Position numbers and translations under genes: made by a program. The notes under the pieces were generated by a model. It did not search any database, was not told where the DNA came from, and saw nothing but the letters and a program-made list of their open reading frames with translations. 64,000 nt of DNA, from positions 6,186,901 through 6,250,900 of the forward strand of contig CM060125.1 in NCBI GenBank assembly GCA_030522415.1, read 5' to 3'. How positions within the stretch are numbered: the stretch's first letter is position 1; each line of letters starts with the position of its first letter. This document shows positions 34,432 through 46,142 of this stretch, in pieces. This stretch comes from Channallabes apus (Eukaryota > Chordata > Actinopteri > Siluriformes > Clariidae).

Positions 34432-34435
<4 letters not shown>

Positions 34436-34784
34436 TTAAGGGAAAAAAATAATTTGACGGTAAGTTTTGTGTATTTACCTTGCTGCTAGTTTACTCACTT
34501 GAGAGCTTAATTCCTGTTTGCCGTTCAAAAGTACTCAATTTTCGCCTCGCATTTAACATCGGAAGGTGTTTTTACACTGTCGCCACATCATTATAATACA
34601 CTCTACAGGCATGAGAATTCAATATGTTGTAGTCTGGAAGTTCCTGCCACTCACGGTGAAAGAATTTTGGCGATGCGACCTACGGTATTCTGTTGGGAAG
34701 CATTTGTTTGAGAGCTTAGTTCCTGTTTCCCGTTGTCTGTGTCTGACCCAGAGCAGTGTGCGTGCCCCACATGGAAAGAACTTA

Positions 34785-35310
34785 TATGAGGATATATGCG
34801 CATATATGAAACCTATATGCAGTATATATGCGCATATATCCGCACCTATATGATGACATATGTGCATATATGAAACCTATATGCAGTATATATGCGCATA
34901 TAACCGCACCTATATGGGGCCAGGGGTAGCTCAGTGGTTAAGGCCTTGGACTACAGTTCGGAAGATCCCAGGTTCAAACCCCACAACCACCAAGTTGCCA
35001 CTGTTGGGCCCTTGAGCAAGGCCCTTAACCCTCAACTGCTCAGATGTATAATGAGATAAAAATGTAAGTCGCTCTGGATAAGAGCGTCTGCCAAATGCCT
35101 AAATGTAAATGTAAATATGAGGATATATGCGCATATATGAAACCTATATGCAGTATATATGCATATATATGATAATATATATGCTGCATATATGCGTATA
35201 TATGCCACATGTAGGCAACATTGAGGTGCATATATGTGCATATACAGGCCATATAGGTCTCCTGTATTGCTTCTTTATATCCACATATAAGCCCTATATG
35301 TACATACAAG
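34785..35310. repeat. Diverged tandem array of TATATGCGCATATAT-type units
   Basis: Units such as GGATATATGCGCATATATG and AAACCTATATGCAGTATATA recur at 34793, 34852, 35119 and 35465. The array is split by the SINE at 34916. The self-complementary core gives open frames on both strands, which are not genes. Confidence 0.7.
34916..35115 (+). repeat. tRNA-derived SINE (HE1/V-SINE style)
   Basis: The head contains an A box (TAGCTCAGTGG, 34927-34937) and a B box (GGTTCAAACCC, 34971-34981) at tRNA spacing. The body has the widely conserved fish motif CTCTGGATAAGAGCGTCTGC and ends in AAATGTAAATG repeats. It was inserted into the TATATG array. Confidence 0.85.
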
Positions 35311-35638
35311 ATATGTCTCCTATGGCAGGATCTGGTCATTTTAGCTCATATCTCACTTTGGCAACTGTCATACATGATGCCTAGCTCATATTTTCTATTA
35401 TCAAGGCAATAACTAAGAACTAACAAAAAAAAATGCAAAAAACTAATCCTAATTGGCCACATGCAGTATATGAGGATATATGCACATATATGAAACCTCA
35501 GTCTCCGTGAAAATCTTTTTGAAACACGTCACTAAAATTAACTGAAATGAGAAATATATCTATATAAAGCTTAAAGTGTCTACTTTTAAATGATGCAAGT
35601 CACATTGAAAACAAATATTCTCAGTTTATGTAATCCGT

Positions 35639-36330
35639 ATGAAACCAAGGAGAGGCACAGAATTTGGACATGTGGACATGATCATGTATGCAGATGATAC
35701 GGTAATTTTTACACAAGCTAAAAGTGCTGATGATGCAGCCCATCAGCTTTCATTAGCCTTAGATGACTTACAAAAATGGCTGAATGATTCATGCTTGTGC
35801 CTTAATGTTAAAAAGACTGTATCAATGTTTTTTACAGAGTTTCTTTGCTTCAACAGTTCAGAAATGGCTTCGTTATGTCCCAGAACGGCTGGGGGGAATT
35901 GCTCGTGGTGGAAAACCATAAGTTCAGACTCTCTTATTATCTCTTATTATCTTATGCCTTGTTTTGCTTGTTATCTTATCTGTTTTGCTGCGTAAATACA
36001 TTTCAACTTACGAATAATGTTTCAGTCATCTGTTGTGTTTCTGACTTGGTTGTTTCTATTTGCATTTGACTGAATTTTGCTGAGGCAGGCTGCCATTTTT
36101 ATATTATGGTTTTCCAGTCTCTTCTCTTGGCAGTTAGATTCTGTTTTATGAATTCAGAATTAACAATCTCTTCTAATAGTTCTCTTCTAAAAACTCATTT
36201 TGTCATCCAGTTTATAATAATTTGTATGTAAGTTGTAGTGTGTTTTATTATATAGTTGTTTTATTGTAATTGTGATGTTACTTCCTGTTTAAATGGGTAT
36301 GGAGCATAAATAAATAAATATGTTTACATG
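35639..36330 (+). pseudogene. Non-LTR retrotransposon reverse transcriptase fragment
   Basis: A frame at 35639-35835 reads FGHVDMIMYADDTVIFTQAK, then a helix HQLSLALDDLQKWLNDSCLC and LNVKKTVSMFFT. That is RT domain 5 with the catalytic YADD, followed by the thumb region. Only about 65 residues are preserved. Downstream sequence to an AATAAATAAATA end near 36320 may be the LINE 3' region. Confidence 0.75.
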
Positions 36331-37115
36331 TAAACTGAAGGATGTTGAGTTACTGACTTTTTGTTTAAAAAAAAAAATGTTTTTCAGCCCTACATGGTCT
36401 CTGATTTAAAGAAATAAACCAAAACGGACATGATTTACTGTCATAGAATCTTGCTGTTCATAAAGCAAGACTAAACTATAATTGCTTCAATGTTGATTCA
36501 ATGTTGATTCAATGTAAAATAAGTGATTGAATTTACGTTGAACAAACATTGATTTTATGCCCATCTTGATCTATTTTTCATCATTGAAATAACATTATTT
36601 CAAGGTGCAAACCTGATGAAAAATCAACGTTTAACATTGAAATTTCAACATTGATTCAATGACAAGTTGGTTGATGCTTTAATGTTGATTCAACGATGAT
36701 TCAATGTTGTTCTGCTATCTGGGATACTAATGTTATCATGGTGTAAATTATTAACATTAGGTTAGGTCCTGCCCTTAATTCATATTATAATTACTTTTAC
36801 ATAGTATAGTTACTGGACTGACATGACCAAAAACTAGCTATTTCATTTAGCCTTTCTAAAATCAACCCATCTATCATTTATAATCAGAAAACATAAAACA
36901 TATTATGATCTGTTCAATAGCCCATCTGTTTTAATTTAGTTTGTATTTTTTATTTTTTTATTATTCATAAGACAACCTTTCAGTTTTGTAAATATTTTAG
37001 TTATAGTGTGTTAAGTCTTACTTTAGGTTAAACGTTTTTGAGAATTTTACCATCCAGCTTAGATAAATGTTATGTCATTGATTGATAAAATCTGGATTAG
37101 GGATATTTTATTATA

Positions 37116-37121
<6 letters not shown>

Positions 37122-37156
<35 letters not shown>
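37122..37156. repeat. (AT)n microsatellite in the right arm
   Basis: About 17 AT units followed by a T run. The left arm at about 29270 has only short AT-rich sequence here, so it expanded after the arms were formed. Confidence 0.85.
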
Positions 37157-37164
<8 letters not shown>

Positions 37165-37810
37165 TTTAGTTTCCCCCTGAGGGATTGCCACCTTATTGTG
37201 GTCAGGGGGTTTGCGTGCCTCAACACAATTCAGCAAATACAATACTGTTACTATACAGTAAGGCCAGGTAAAAACAGTGCTTGAACATGATGCGCCCCTC
37301 CCCCCACCCTGTGTTGTCTGGTCTAGAACGTCTGTGCCTCTGACCGTCTTTTGTCTTGTAAATGAGTATTCTCACTCACCTTCCAATCCCCCCAGCGCAC
37401 ACACTCTGTTTGTACTGTAAACTGTACTGTAACTGTGTTTGCTAGGGCACTTGGTTATACACAGTACTTTAATGTATGGAACACTTACTTAACTTACTGG
37501 TTTGGTTTAAACATCGCTTATTACCTTATTCAGCAAAATAAACTCATTATTAACGTATTGAAGTATTTTAGTTAAGGACAAAAACTGTGCTTGTGTTTAG
37601 AACTGCTGAACAGCCGAAAACACACACACACCCATCCCCCCGCCAAAAACACACACACACAGAGCAATTAACACCATGTCATACTCAGGAGTGGAAGGTG
37701 AGAAACCTCAATGGAGAATACCAAGTTTGTCGTTGCTCTTTTGGAGTTCTTAAAACCCAAAACATTTATTTATACTGAGAAAAAATTATTATGGGTCACA
37801 ATCACATTTT

Positions 37811-38602
37811 TTTTAAAAATAAAATATATATTTGTAATATCGTGCAATCGGTGCTAGCCGCTAGCAAACTTTAGCGATTTTTTTGCAAACATTTCTTTAC
37901 AGAACATCACCATAAACACAAACACAAGACTAGAGGTAATATACATATAATGAAAACTTGTCATAAAAATCTTTATTTATGGCAAAAATTTACATTTATG
38001 GGTCTGTTTGCTCGAGTGAGCAGCCATGTTGAAAATTTCGCTTAGCCCTTCGTTTGAAGTGAGGTCCTGAAAAATCTTCGTTTGGAGGGCTATCTGGCCC
38101 TTCCCCTTCCCCCTCCCCCTCCAACCAAAAGAGAAATGAGACACCCCTACCCCTTCACGTGAACGCGCCAAACGGAGGGGTAGGGCTATGTGAAGGGGTA
38201 AGGGGTAGAAATGGGATTCAGCCTTAGTTTGCAAAAAAATCGCTAAAGTTTGCTAGCGGCTAGCACCGATTGCACGATATTACAAATATATATTTTATTT
38301 TTATATATTTTTATAATTTATATTATGTATAGGGATGAAATACGGTGCAAAAAAACTTTGGGAGTGAGTAATCTCTCTCTTATTGCAATGTGTGATAAAC
38401 ATCGGCGCATGTCCTTTAACGTAACATTAGGAACTAGTGACAACGTATGATGACGTATAACAGTGTTGTAGTGGTGTCCCATTTCTTAGGGGAAAAATTT
38501 AAACCCTTCCCCCTTCCACTTCGTTTCAAGGGACAAGGGGAAGGGGCAAGGGGTAGGGGTAGGGGAAGGGGTAGAAAATAGAAATGGGATTCAGCCTTAG
38601 TG
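37811..38602. mobile_element. Rearranged Harbinger-like MITE (two halves head to head)
   Basis: 37811-38226 is the right half of the MITE in plus orientation, ending GGGATTCAGCC. 38228-38602 is the left half in minus orientation, also ending GGGATTCAGCC. The two therefore meet in an inverted arrangement that differs from the complete copy at 38659-39343. Left-arm sequence corresponding to 27815-28600 is missing here. Confidence 0.6.
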
Positions 38603-38658
38603 TTAACCAGTGACTGTCTGTATTATCGTCTGCATTAAATTAACCCAGACTTTACTTA

Positions 38659-39343
38659 GGCTGAATCCCATTTCTACCCCTTACCCCTTCACATAGCCCT
38701 ACCCCTCCGTTTGGCGCGTTCACGTGAAGGGGTAGGGGTGTCTCATTTCTCTTTTGGTTGGAGGGGGAGGGGGAAGGGCCAGATAGCCCTCCAAACGAAG
38801 ATTTTTCAGGACCTCACTTCAAACGAAGGGCTAAGCGAAATTTTCAACATGGCTGCTCACTCGAGCAAACAGACCCATAAATGTAAATTTTTGCCATAAA
38901 TAAAGATTTTTATGACAAGTTTTCATTATATGTATATTACCTCTAGTCTTGTGTTTGTGTTTATGGTGATGTTCGGTAAAGAAATGTTTGCAAAAAAATC
39001 GCTAAAGTTTGCTAGCGGCTAGCACCGATTGCACGATATTACAAATATATATTTTATTTTTATATATTTTTATAATTTATATTATGTATAGGGATGAAAT
39101 ACGGCGCAAAAAAACTTTGGGAGTGAGTAATCTCTCTCTTATTGCAATGTGTGATAAACATCGGCGCATGTCCTTTAACGTAACATTAGGGACTAGTGAC
39201 AACGTATGATGACGTATAACAGTGTTGTAGTGGTGTCCCATTTCTTAGGGGAAATTTTTAAACCCTTCCCCTTTCCACTTCGTTTCAAGGGACAAGGGGC
39301 AAGGGGTAGGGGAAGGGGTAGAAAATAGAAATGGGATTCAGCC
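38659..39343 (-). mobile_element. Complete Harbinger-like MITE with TTA target duplication
   Basis: The 685-bp element starts GGCTGAATCCCATTTCTACC and ends with the inverted form, flanked by TTA on both sides (38656-38658 and 39344-39346). The left arm of the palindrome at about 27765-27775 has the empty site with one TTA. A 3-bp TTA/TAA duplication is typical of PIF/Harbinger. It has no transposase; a 60-codon frame ending MAAHSSKQTHKCKFLP recurs in the copies but is not clearly conserved. Confidence 0.8.
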
Positions 39344-40365
39344 TTAATGCGCTTCTCATACAAATAAGTTAAGCGATATAACACTCGTATATGAGCATTA
39401 GTTCATCCCTGAAGCCAAACTATAACTTACTGAAGCCCCTCACACACACACACACACACACACCTCCCCCTCCTCCTCCTTAACTGATAAACACTTCTGT
39501 GTTGTTATTCAGCTCTTTAACTAAGCGCTCGCGCTACCGCGGAAAGTCCCGGACAAATGTATAAAATATAAACCGGGTTATGAGCGTTACTAGCTCCTGT
39601 ACAGCTCCTCTCAGTCTGTGTCCCTCATCAACTGCATCACATTATATTACAGTCACAGAAATAACCTGCAGATTAACTCTTAACCAGAGAATAAATAAGC
39701 GCTGAATTTATCCAGACAGCACGCGGTGAGATTCTCTCAGTATTTACAGAGAACACAAACACTCTTCATCGGGTAGTGCAGCTCTTGTAATAGGGACATT
39801 AATAGTATTGTCGAAGCTTGAGCATGTTTTTGAGTTAAAGTGGAGTGACATTGTGAGTGTGTGACACTGACAGTAAGCTGTAATATTAACTCCAGACTTG
39901 GTAAACAGATCATTAAGTTCTCTAAAGTCACATCTGACCGCTGCTGCTGCCAGTGATATTTAAAACGGCCAATAAAAAACTAAACTGGGAAATAAACTGT
40001 AAACTACCCCAAACACATTTTATAAAATAAAATATCACTTACCACGAATAGTCCGTTAAGCCGCCATCTTCATCTCTGTAGTTTGGTAGCGTCAGTTCGG
40101 CGGGGGTGGAGGCGGGTTGTTAAAATCACGTGATTGCAACTCAGCACAGCTGGCTTGTTTTAATGTGTTCTTGAGAACGAAGCGCCATCTAGTGGTGGCA
40201 CCAGGTAAATGAATAAATAGGGCTTGAATGGGCGTGTTTACTGTGAAATCTTGACACGCCTTTCGGCCAGAAAAGGGAGGGGGGATTACGGCGTGCAAAG
40301 GCCATTCACACGCCATTCACACTTCAGCCACACTGTCGCGGCTATTTGGTGTGGCTCCCACTGTA

Positions 40366-41272
40366 ACAGGCGCTAACCCTCTGGAACTTTTTTACTATTG
40401 TTTCCAAGTGTTTATGGGGATTTAATGTGTCTCTGCTGCCGCATCCATTCACAGTAGTGATAAGTCATTAATGCCCCATCAGATCTTTTGACGGGGGAGC
40501 ATTATGCATGATTAAATGACTAAAGAAATACTAATCCATATGGGCAGATATTTATTCCAGGTTGCATGCGCCATTAATTGCCTTTCTTATGCCACTTGTA
40601 GACTATCAGTGAAAAAAAAAATCAGCGAAAACATCATAAAAAATATAACGAAAACAATCCCAAGCAGACGTTACATTTTGAGCTTTATTTTGCAGCAAAA
40701 TATTATCAATCAGTATATTAAATGGAACGAGGTAAAATACACAGTAATATAAAATACTGTACATAGCCCGCGTTTTTATTCCATACCTACAATGATCGGT
40801 ATAGACAGATTACAGACGTCACCGTGTCTTTAAGGATCATTTCAGGATGTCTTAAAAAATATTTCACTAACTAATTTTATTAATTCATTATTAAATAATA
40901 AATAGCATAATCATCATGGGTTGTGTATTGAGTGATTTAACAATCTGTTTTATTAATCGGTTTGTTGTTGTTGTTTTTTCATCTATTTATGAAACTATGT
41001 TGACAATGCAAGAACTGTCTGTATATTAAAGATACGGTATTGGGCTTCCTGGACACTGCAGTTAACTGTGCCAGTCAATGCTCCATCTGGCGGAATTATA
41101 CGGCATTGCAACCATCTTTTTAGAAAGCGCATGGGGGCGTTTATGGGGCGGGGCATCGTTAACTGCGTCATCGCGGGGGATCACATTTCGTGCACAAAGC
41201 CTGCATTAACCCTTCATGGACCTGCCATGGAGCCGTCATGCTCCAGGCGGCTGTTTGACGTGGCTCCCACTG
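40366..41272. repeat. Segment B inverted, distal end of the palindromic insertion
   Basis: Reverse complement of 33103 down to 30580 minus the Tc1 element. Its inner part (40366-40690) is also related to 30000-30310 inside segment A, so segments A and B are themselves partly homologous. It ends GTGGCTCCCACTG followed by TA and copy B sequence. Confidence 0.75.
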
Positions 41273-43082
41273 TAAGTGCACTAGTCCAGAGTGCTGATTT
41301 GAATGTTGCAACTTCACTGCTTCCGAGGGCTATTAAGTTTTAACGTTTATTCTACAGTTTATTTAATGTATTTTCTGCTGTATTTTATTTCTAAATGAAT
41401 GCTGTATTTATTTATTTATTATTATTATTTTACACAATTTTGTTTAAAACAAGTATTTCAGGCCCTGGTGCCGTGCAGTTGTTTCTATGGATGCAAAATT
41501 TAGCTGAATGCCCTTTTATTAAAAAGACAACTTGGATCTAGACTGTGAATGTCACAAATATTTGGTAATGTTGGTGAATAAACTGTTTAATTATATTTTA
41601 GTTGTGTGATTTATGAAAGATGTAGATGAAATGATTACTTAAGTTTCTTTCCAAAACATAAATTAGCAATGTTTACATTATTATAGGGAGTAATATAAAT
41701 TGATAAAACCAAGTAAGGGAAAATCTCACAAAACAAAATGATAATTTCATAAAATCAAGGTTCCTGCTGATACAACAATGAATTAACTTTACTTGATTTT
41801 AAATAAATCTAATTTGTGCATTAAATATAATTATGTAACTTTTACTTGATTTCTTTTATTGTTAATTTAATTAAGTAGATTTTACCTGTCAATTACGGGT
41901 GAGTTTTACTTGGGCTGAATCCCAATTCTATTTTCTACCCCTTCCCCTTGTCCCTTGAAACGAAGTGGAAAGGGGAAGGGTATAAATATTTCCCCTAAGA
42001 AATGGGACACCACTACAACACTTTTATACGTCATCATACGTTGTCGCTAGTTCCTAATGTTACGTCAGAGGACATGCACCGATGTTTATCACACACTCCA
42101 ATAAGAGAGAGATTACTCACTCCCAAAAGGTTTTTTGCGCCGTATTTCGATTTTTAAAAAAGTTGCTCATTTTCACCACGAACACGGATGAGCCTTCGGG
42201 TTTCCTCAGCCGTCCCTATACAGAATATAAATTACAAAACTGTGGTCACGTTGCAATAAGTAAGAATAGTGTAAGCACCGTTCATTTACATGTACACATA
42301 TGGCCGTAAGCAAATCAAACAATGCGTTATCAAATGCTCGGCAAACTGCGTGCTACTAAACTTTCATATGTGTTTGTAGCATGCAGTAAAGTGTATGTGA
42401 CATAAAATATATATTTGTAATATCGTGTATTCTGTTCTATCCGCTAGCAAACTTTAGCGATTTTTTTGCAAATGTTTCTTTACAGAACATCACCATAAAC
42501 ACAAACACAAGACTAAAGGTAATATACATATAATGAAAACTTGTCATAAAAATCTTTATTAATGGCAAAAATTAACATTTATGTCTCTGCTTGCTCGAGT
42601 GAGCAGCCATGTTGAAAATTTCACTTAGCCCTTCGTTTGAAGTGAGGTCCCGAAAGATCTTCGTTTGGAGGGCTATCTGGCCCTTCCCCCTCCCCCTACA
42701 CCTCCAACCAAAAGAGAAATGAGACACCACTACCCCTGCACGTGAACGCGCCAAATGGAAGTGTAGGGGGAAGGGGTAGAATTGGGATTCAGCCTTAATA
42801 TTGGAGCAATAAAATTTACTTAAAATCTATGTGTCCAAATTGTTACGAGGATTTTATCAAGTAAATCTTACAAGTTCTTTTTTTCAGTGCATGGGTGAAC
42901 ACGATGATTTAAGAATTTAATTATATATATACATGTGTGTGTGTGTGTGTGACCGGTGCAACTCACACATCCTATTCCATTGTCACTCATACTGCCGTAG
43001 TTTTTAGAGCCCTAAAAAAGCATTCGCTAGTAAGTAAGTAAATAAAAGACAAATGAATAAATAGTTTTAAATTATATATATA
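41273..43082. other. Resumed copy B sequence, no gene
   Basis: Continues the 3' flank of the terminal exon (compare 2028-3560 of copy A), with AATAAA near 41577 and the complete MITE at 41913-42794. Confidence 0.8.
41913..42794. mobile_element. Complete Harbinger-like MITE, copy B
   Basis: Starts GGCTGAATCCCAATTCTA and ends AATTGGGATTCAGCC, followed by TTA. It is the intact partner of the truncated MITE at 2652-3390. Confidence 0.75.
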
Positions 43083-43639
43083 CAGGGGCGTAGATTTAGG
43101 GTGGACGGAGGGGATGTGTCCCCACCAATATCCTCCGACCATTGAAATGTCCCCACCAATAATTTAATCCACTTTTTTTTTAATCGTTCTGTCAACATTA
43201 ACCTAGACACGCAGAAAGGGATAAATCACATTCTCTCCTTGAGTCCTCCCACCCCCAAAACAAATATGAACATTTTGATTGGCTGTGCCTTTCCCTGCTA
43301 TCATGTGATAGGCTATGGCTGCGTTCAGATACAAGCAGCGCCAAATGCAGTGGACTCACATTCATTACAGCAGGCCAGGATATAGTCTGTGAATACGGAC
43401 TTAAAACTAACAGCAGATTAAACAGCTAAATGTAAAAGTATAAATATGATCCCTGTCTCCTAATCTAATGACTGTTTGTCAGAAATCAGTATTGTGAAAG
43501 AAATTTATAAGCCAATATAATAATATTGCCAGATGGCTAGAATTTTGTTGACACCAATAGACAATCCACTTCAGAAAAATAGTTTTTAAAATGCATTCTA
43601 TGAGGTGCCGTATAGGGCTTAAATCAAACTTCACCCATG

Positions 43640-45300
43640 CACACACATATGAAACACTCACACATACATATATACTACTAACTGCTCACACAACTACATA
43701 TGAAATGCGCACTCACACACACATATATACTACTAACTGCTCACACAACTACATATGAAATGCGCACTCACACACACATACATACTCTCCGCGCGCGCAC
43801 ATACATACATACTTTCAGCGCGCGCACATACATACATACTTTGCGCACTCACACACACATACATACTCTCCGCGCGCGCACATTCATACATACTTTGCGC
43901 GCACGCACATACATATCCCCCATCATTTTAATTTAATTAAGAAGCCCTTAGTATTATATAAGCTATTAATCTGTAAAAATAAATACATAAATAATACGTT
44001 ATATATTTTTAATGGTATCAGTTTTTGTTTAAAATTTTTTTCTATATTTAATGCCCGTAGCGTCAAATTTCCACAGCAGCAGCGACAGGTATCTGAGGTG
44101 CTTGTGTTACCATGGTAACGCTAGGAGGAAGTGACGTTGCATGGTGTTCTGAATGGTGGAATTTTGTAGAGGGAAGTTCCCTTATCAGACATTTCCTGCG
44201 CAGGGAGTAGGGTGTAGGGAGTAGTAATTTCAATGTATATGAACTTCATTCTCCCTGATTAGTAATAACGTTTCTTAAATAGACCGTTAATGGACAGTTT
44301 AGAAGACAACGAGTGATTTATTTATCACAACAAAAGTGGGTGATATGGAGGGTCGGAACAATGTTTGAATTTCCGATTCAGAGTCTCGTGGGATTCCGAT
44401 GAGTTAGTTATTCCTCGCGAAGGCGAGGAAACACATTTCACAAAACAGTAATTTTCATATTAGCCACAGATTCCGTGCTTCAATTTTCTTTTTGCAAATA
44501 ATCACCTGCGTTTTCTGCCGCTGCAACATTGAGTCATTATGTGGACAGTTCTAAATAAGCCTTGTGATTGAGCAGTGATGATCATTATACTGTCCTACTC
44601 CGTCTTCTAAACTGTCCAACAGCAGGCTGTTTACAAACCAGTACTACCATTCAGGGAGAATGAAGCGAAAAGTCCGTCTACACTGAAATGACGTGCTTTT
44701 ACACTGAAACGCCTTCCGGTTACACTGAAACGCCATCCGGTTACACTGAAACGCCTTCCGGTTACACTGAAACGCCTTCCGGTTACACTGAAACGCCTTC
44801 CGGTTACACTGAGAATCTCATAGGTGTATGTGCGTGCGCGGAGAGTATGTGTGTGAGTGCGCAAAGTATGTATGTGTGTGTGAGTGTGCAAAGTATGTAT
44901 GTATGTGCGCGCGCTGAAAGTATGTATGTATGTGTGCGCGTGGAGAGTATGTATGTGTGTGTGAGTGTGGAAAGTATGTATGTATGTGCGCGCGCTGAAA
45001 GTATGTATGTATGTGCGCGCGCGGAGAGTATGTATGTGTGTGTGAGTGCGCATTTCATATGTAGTTGTGTGAGCAGTTAGTAGTATGTATGTGTGTGTGA
45101 GTGCGCATTTCATATGTAGTTGTGTGAGCAGTTAGTAGTATGTATGTGTGTGTGAGTGCGCATTTCATATGTAGTTGTGTGAGCAGTTAGTAGTATGTAT
45201 GTGTGTGTGAGCGCATTTCATATGTAGTTGTGTGAGCAGTTAGTAGTATATATGTATGAGTGAGTGTTTCATATGTGTGTGCATGAGTGAAGTTTGATTT
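43640..45300. repeat. Inverted arms made of 55-bp VNTR units and CA/CG-rich repeats
   Basis: Left arm 43640-43915 is CACA- and GCGCGC-rich; right arm 44820-45300 is its reverse complement in longer form. The 55-bp unit containing CATTTCATATGTAGTTGTGT occurs four times on the right (starting 45051, 45106, 45161 and 45214) but about twice on the left (43680 and 43735). The open frames in this stretch come from the repeats. Confidence 0.8.
44701..44815. repeat. 21-bp minisatellite
   Basis: ACACTGAAACGCCTTCCGGTT repeats with a 21-bp period, starting at 44701, 44722, 44743, 44764, 44785 and 44806, with one base variant (CATCC). Confidence 0.95.
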
Positions 45301-45639
45301 AAGCCCTATACGGCGCCTCATAGCATTCACTTACTTGGCGAACATTAATGATTTGATTCGAGGTTTGCACACTAAGACTCAGAAAAAGTGAAATAAAATG
45401 ATTGCTGTTTAAATGGCATGTGTTTATCCTGTTTTGTCAGGTGACAGAACCTAAACAACTGTGCTGTATATCAGACAGCGATGGAGAGAGTGTAGATTAC
45501 ACACAGGTGCTCACTATTTAGTCATTAGCACTCAGCATCAGGCAATGTCTATGGGCAACTGACTGCACTCAGACCAAAGGGGGCTGAATAATTACACACA
45601 CACACAGGTGCTCTCTATTTAGTCATTAGCACTCATCAG

Positions 45640-46111
45640 CAGAGGTGGAAAGAGTAATAAAATTTTGTACTCAAGTAAAAGTACTGTTACTTCAGTGAAA
45701 TTTTACTTAAGTACAAGTAAAGTTACAATTATAAAAATCTACTCAAGTAAAAGTAAAAAGTAGCTCATTAAAAAATGTACTCAGAGTAAAAGTTACCGAG
45801 TTACTTTTTTATTTTTTTTAACAGCGGGGGTGGGATGAGGCATTCGTAGTTCAAAAAAGATGAGCAGATATAAATCTCAAACTAGTTGTTTTTAACTGAA
45901 GGAACACCTTTGCATAATAAAGCTGTTGTCTTTGTTGTGCTTGAAAATCAAAGTGGTCACTTAAATATGGTGTTACGTCCCAGTCTAGTGTCATACAGCA
46001 AAAGAATGGTTCAGGGTTCTATTTATAATATATATACTGTAACTGTATGGAAATGGTGGTATATGGCAGAAAGAACTAGATCCAATCATTAACTGATGAA
46101 ATAATGAGGTT

Positions 46112-46142
<31 letters not shown>

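Larger units (their letters stand above)
34027..36723. mobile_element. DNA transposon-like insertion with CCCAGATAGCA ends
   Basis: The ends CCCAGATAGCA and TGCTATCTGGG (the latter allowing one base) are inverted repeats. AT occurs on both sides (34025-34026 and 36724-36725). The left arm at about 29672 has the uninterrupted GAATACTAATG. Both ends are built of diverged repeats of the type TTGATTCAATGTTG. It carries a SINE, an AT tract, a CATATATG-rich array and a LINE RT fragment. The family is not identified; the 2-bp AT duplication is inferred. Confidence 0.65.
33104..40363. repeat. Right arm of the palindrome (segment A inverted), with insertions
   Basis: Reads as the reverse complement of 30579-26743 in three pieces: 33104-34026, 36724-37810 and, in two parts, 38603-38658 and 39344-40363. 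The gaps are later insertions whose empty sites survive in the left arm. Confidence 0.75.
26743..41272. mobile_element. Overlapping-palindrome insertion, 14.5 kb, with CAGTGGGAGCC ends
   Basis: Four boundaries carry the motif CAGTGGGAGCC, next to or near TA: 26743 and 30580 facing right, 40363 and 41272 facing left. Segment A (26743-30579) is repeated inverted at 33104-40363. Segment B (30580-33103) is repeated inverted at 40366-41272. The order is therefore A, B, A inverted, B inverted. Copy A (about 2018-2030) has the empty site ATACTTTTAAGTGC. The right junction has TA; the left has CA, probably a mutated TA. The right arm carries further insertions (34027-36723, 37811-38602 and 38659-39343), and B carries a Tc1. 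The superfamily is not identified. Confidence 0.7.

Noticed and set aside
34566..35384. Frames rich in ICAYI and YICIYM on both strands
   Set aside because: They are generated by the self-complementary TATATGCGCATATA array and contain a SINE insertion.
38711..38899. Conserved-looking frame ending MAAHSSKQTHKCKFLP in the MITEs
   Set aside because: It overlaps MITE subterminal sequence and is disrupted or altered between copies (37977-38234, 42572-42754), so it is more likely a by-product of repeat similarity.
44631..45113. Long histidine/threonine/arginine-rich and serine/methionine/tyrosine-rich frames on both strands
   Set aside because: They are translations of CA/TG microsatellite, VNTR and 21-bp minisatellite units.
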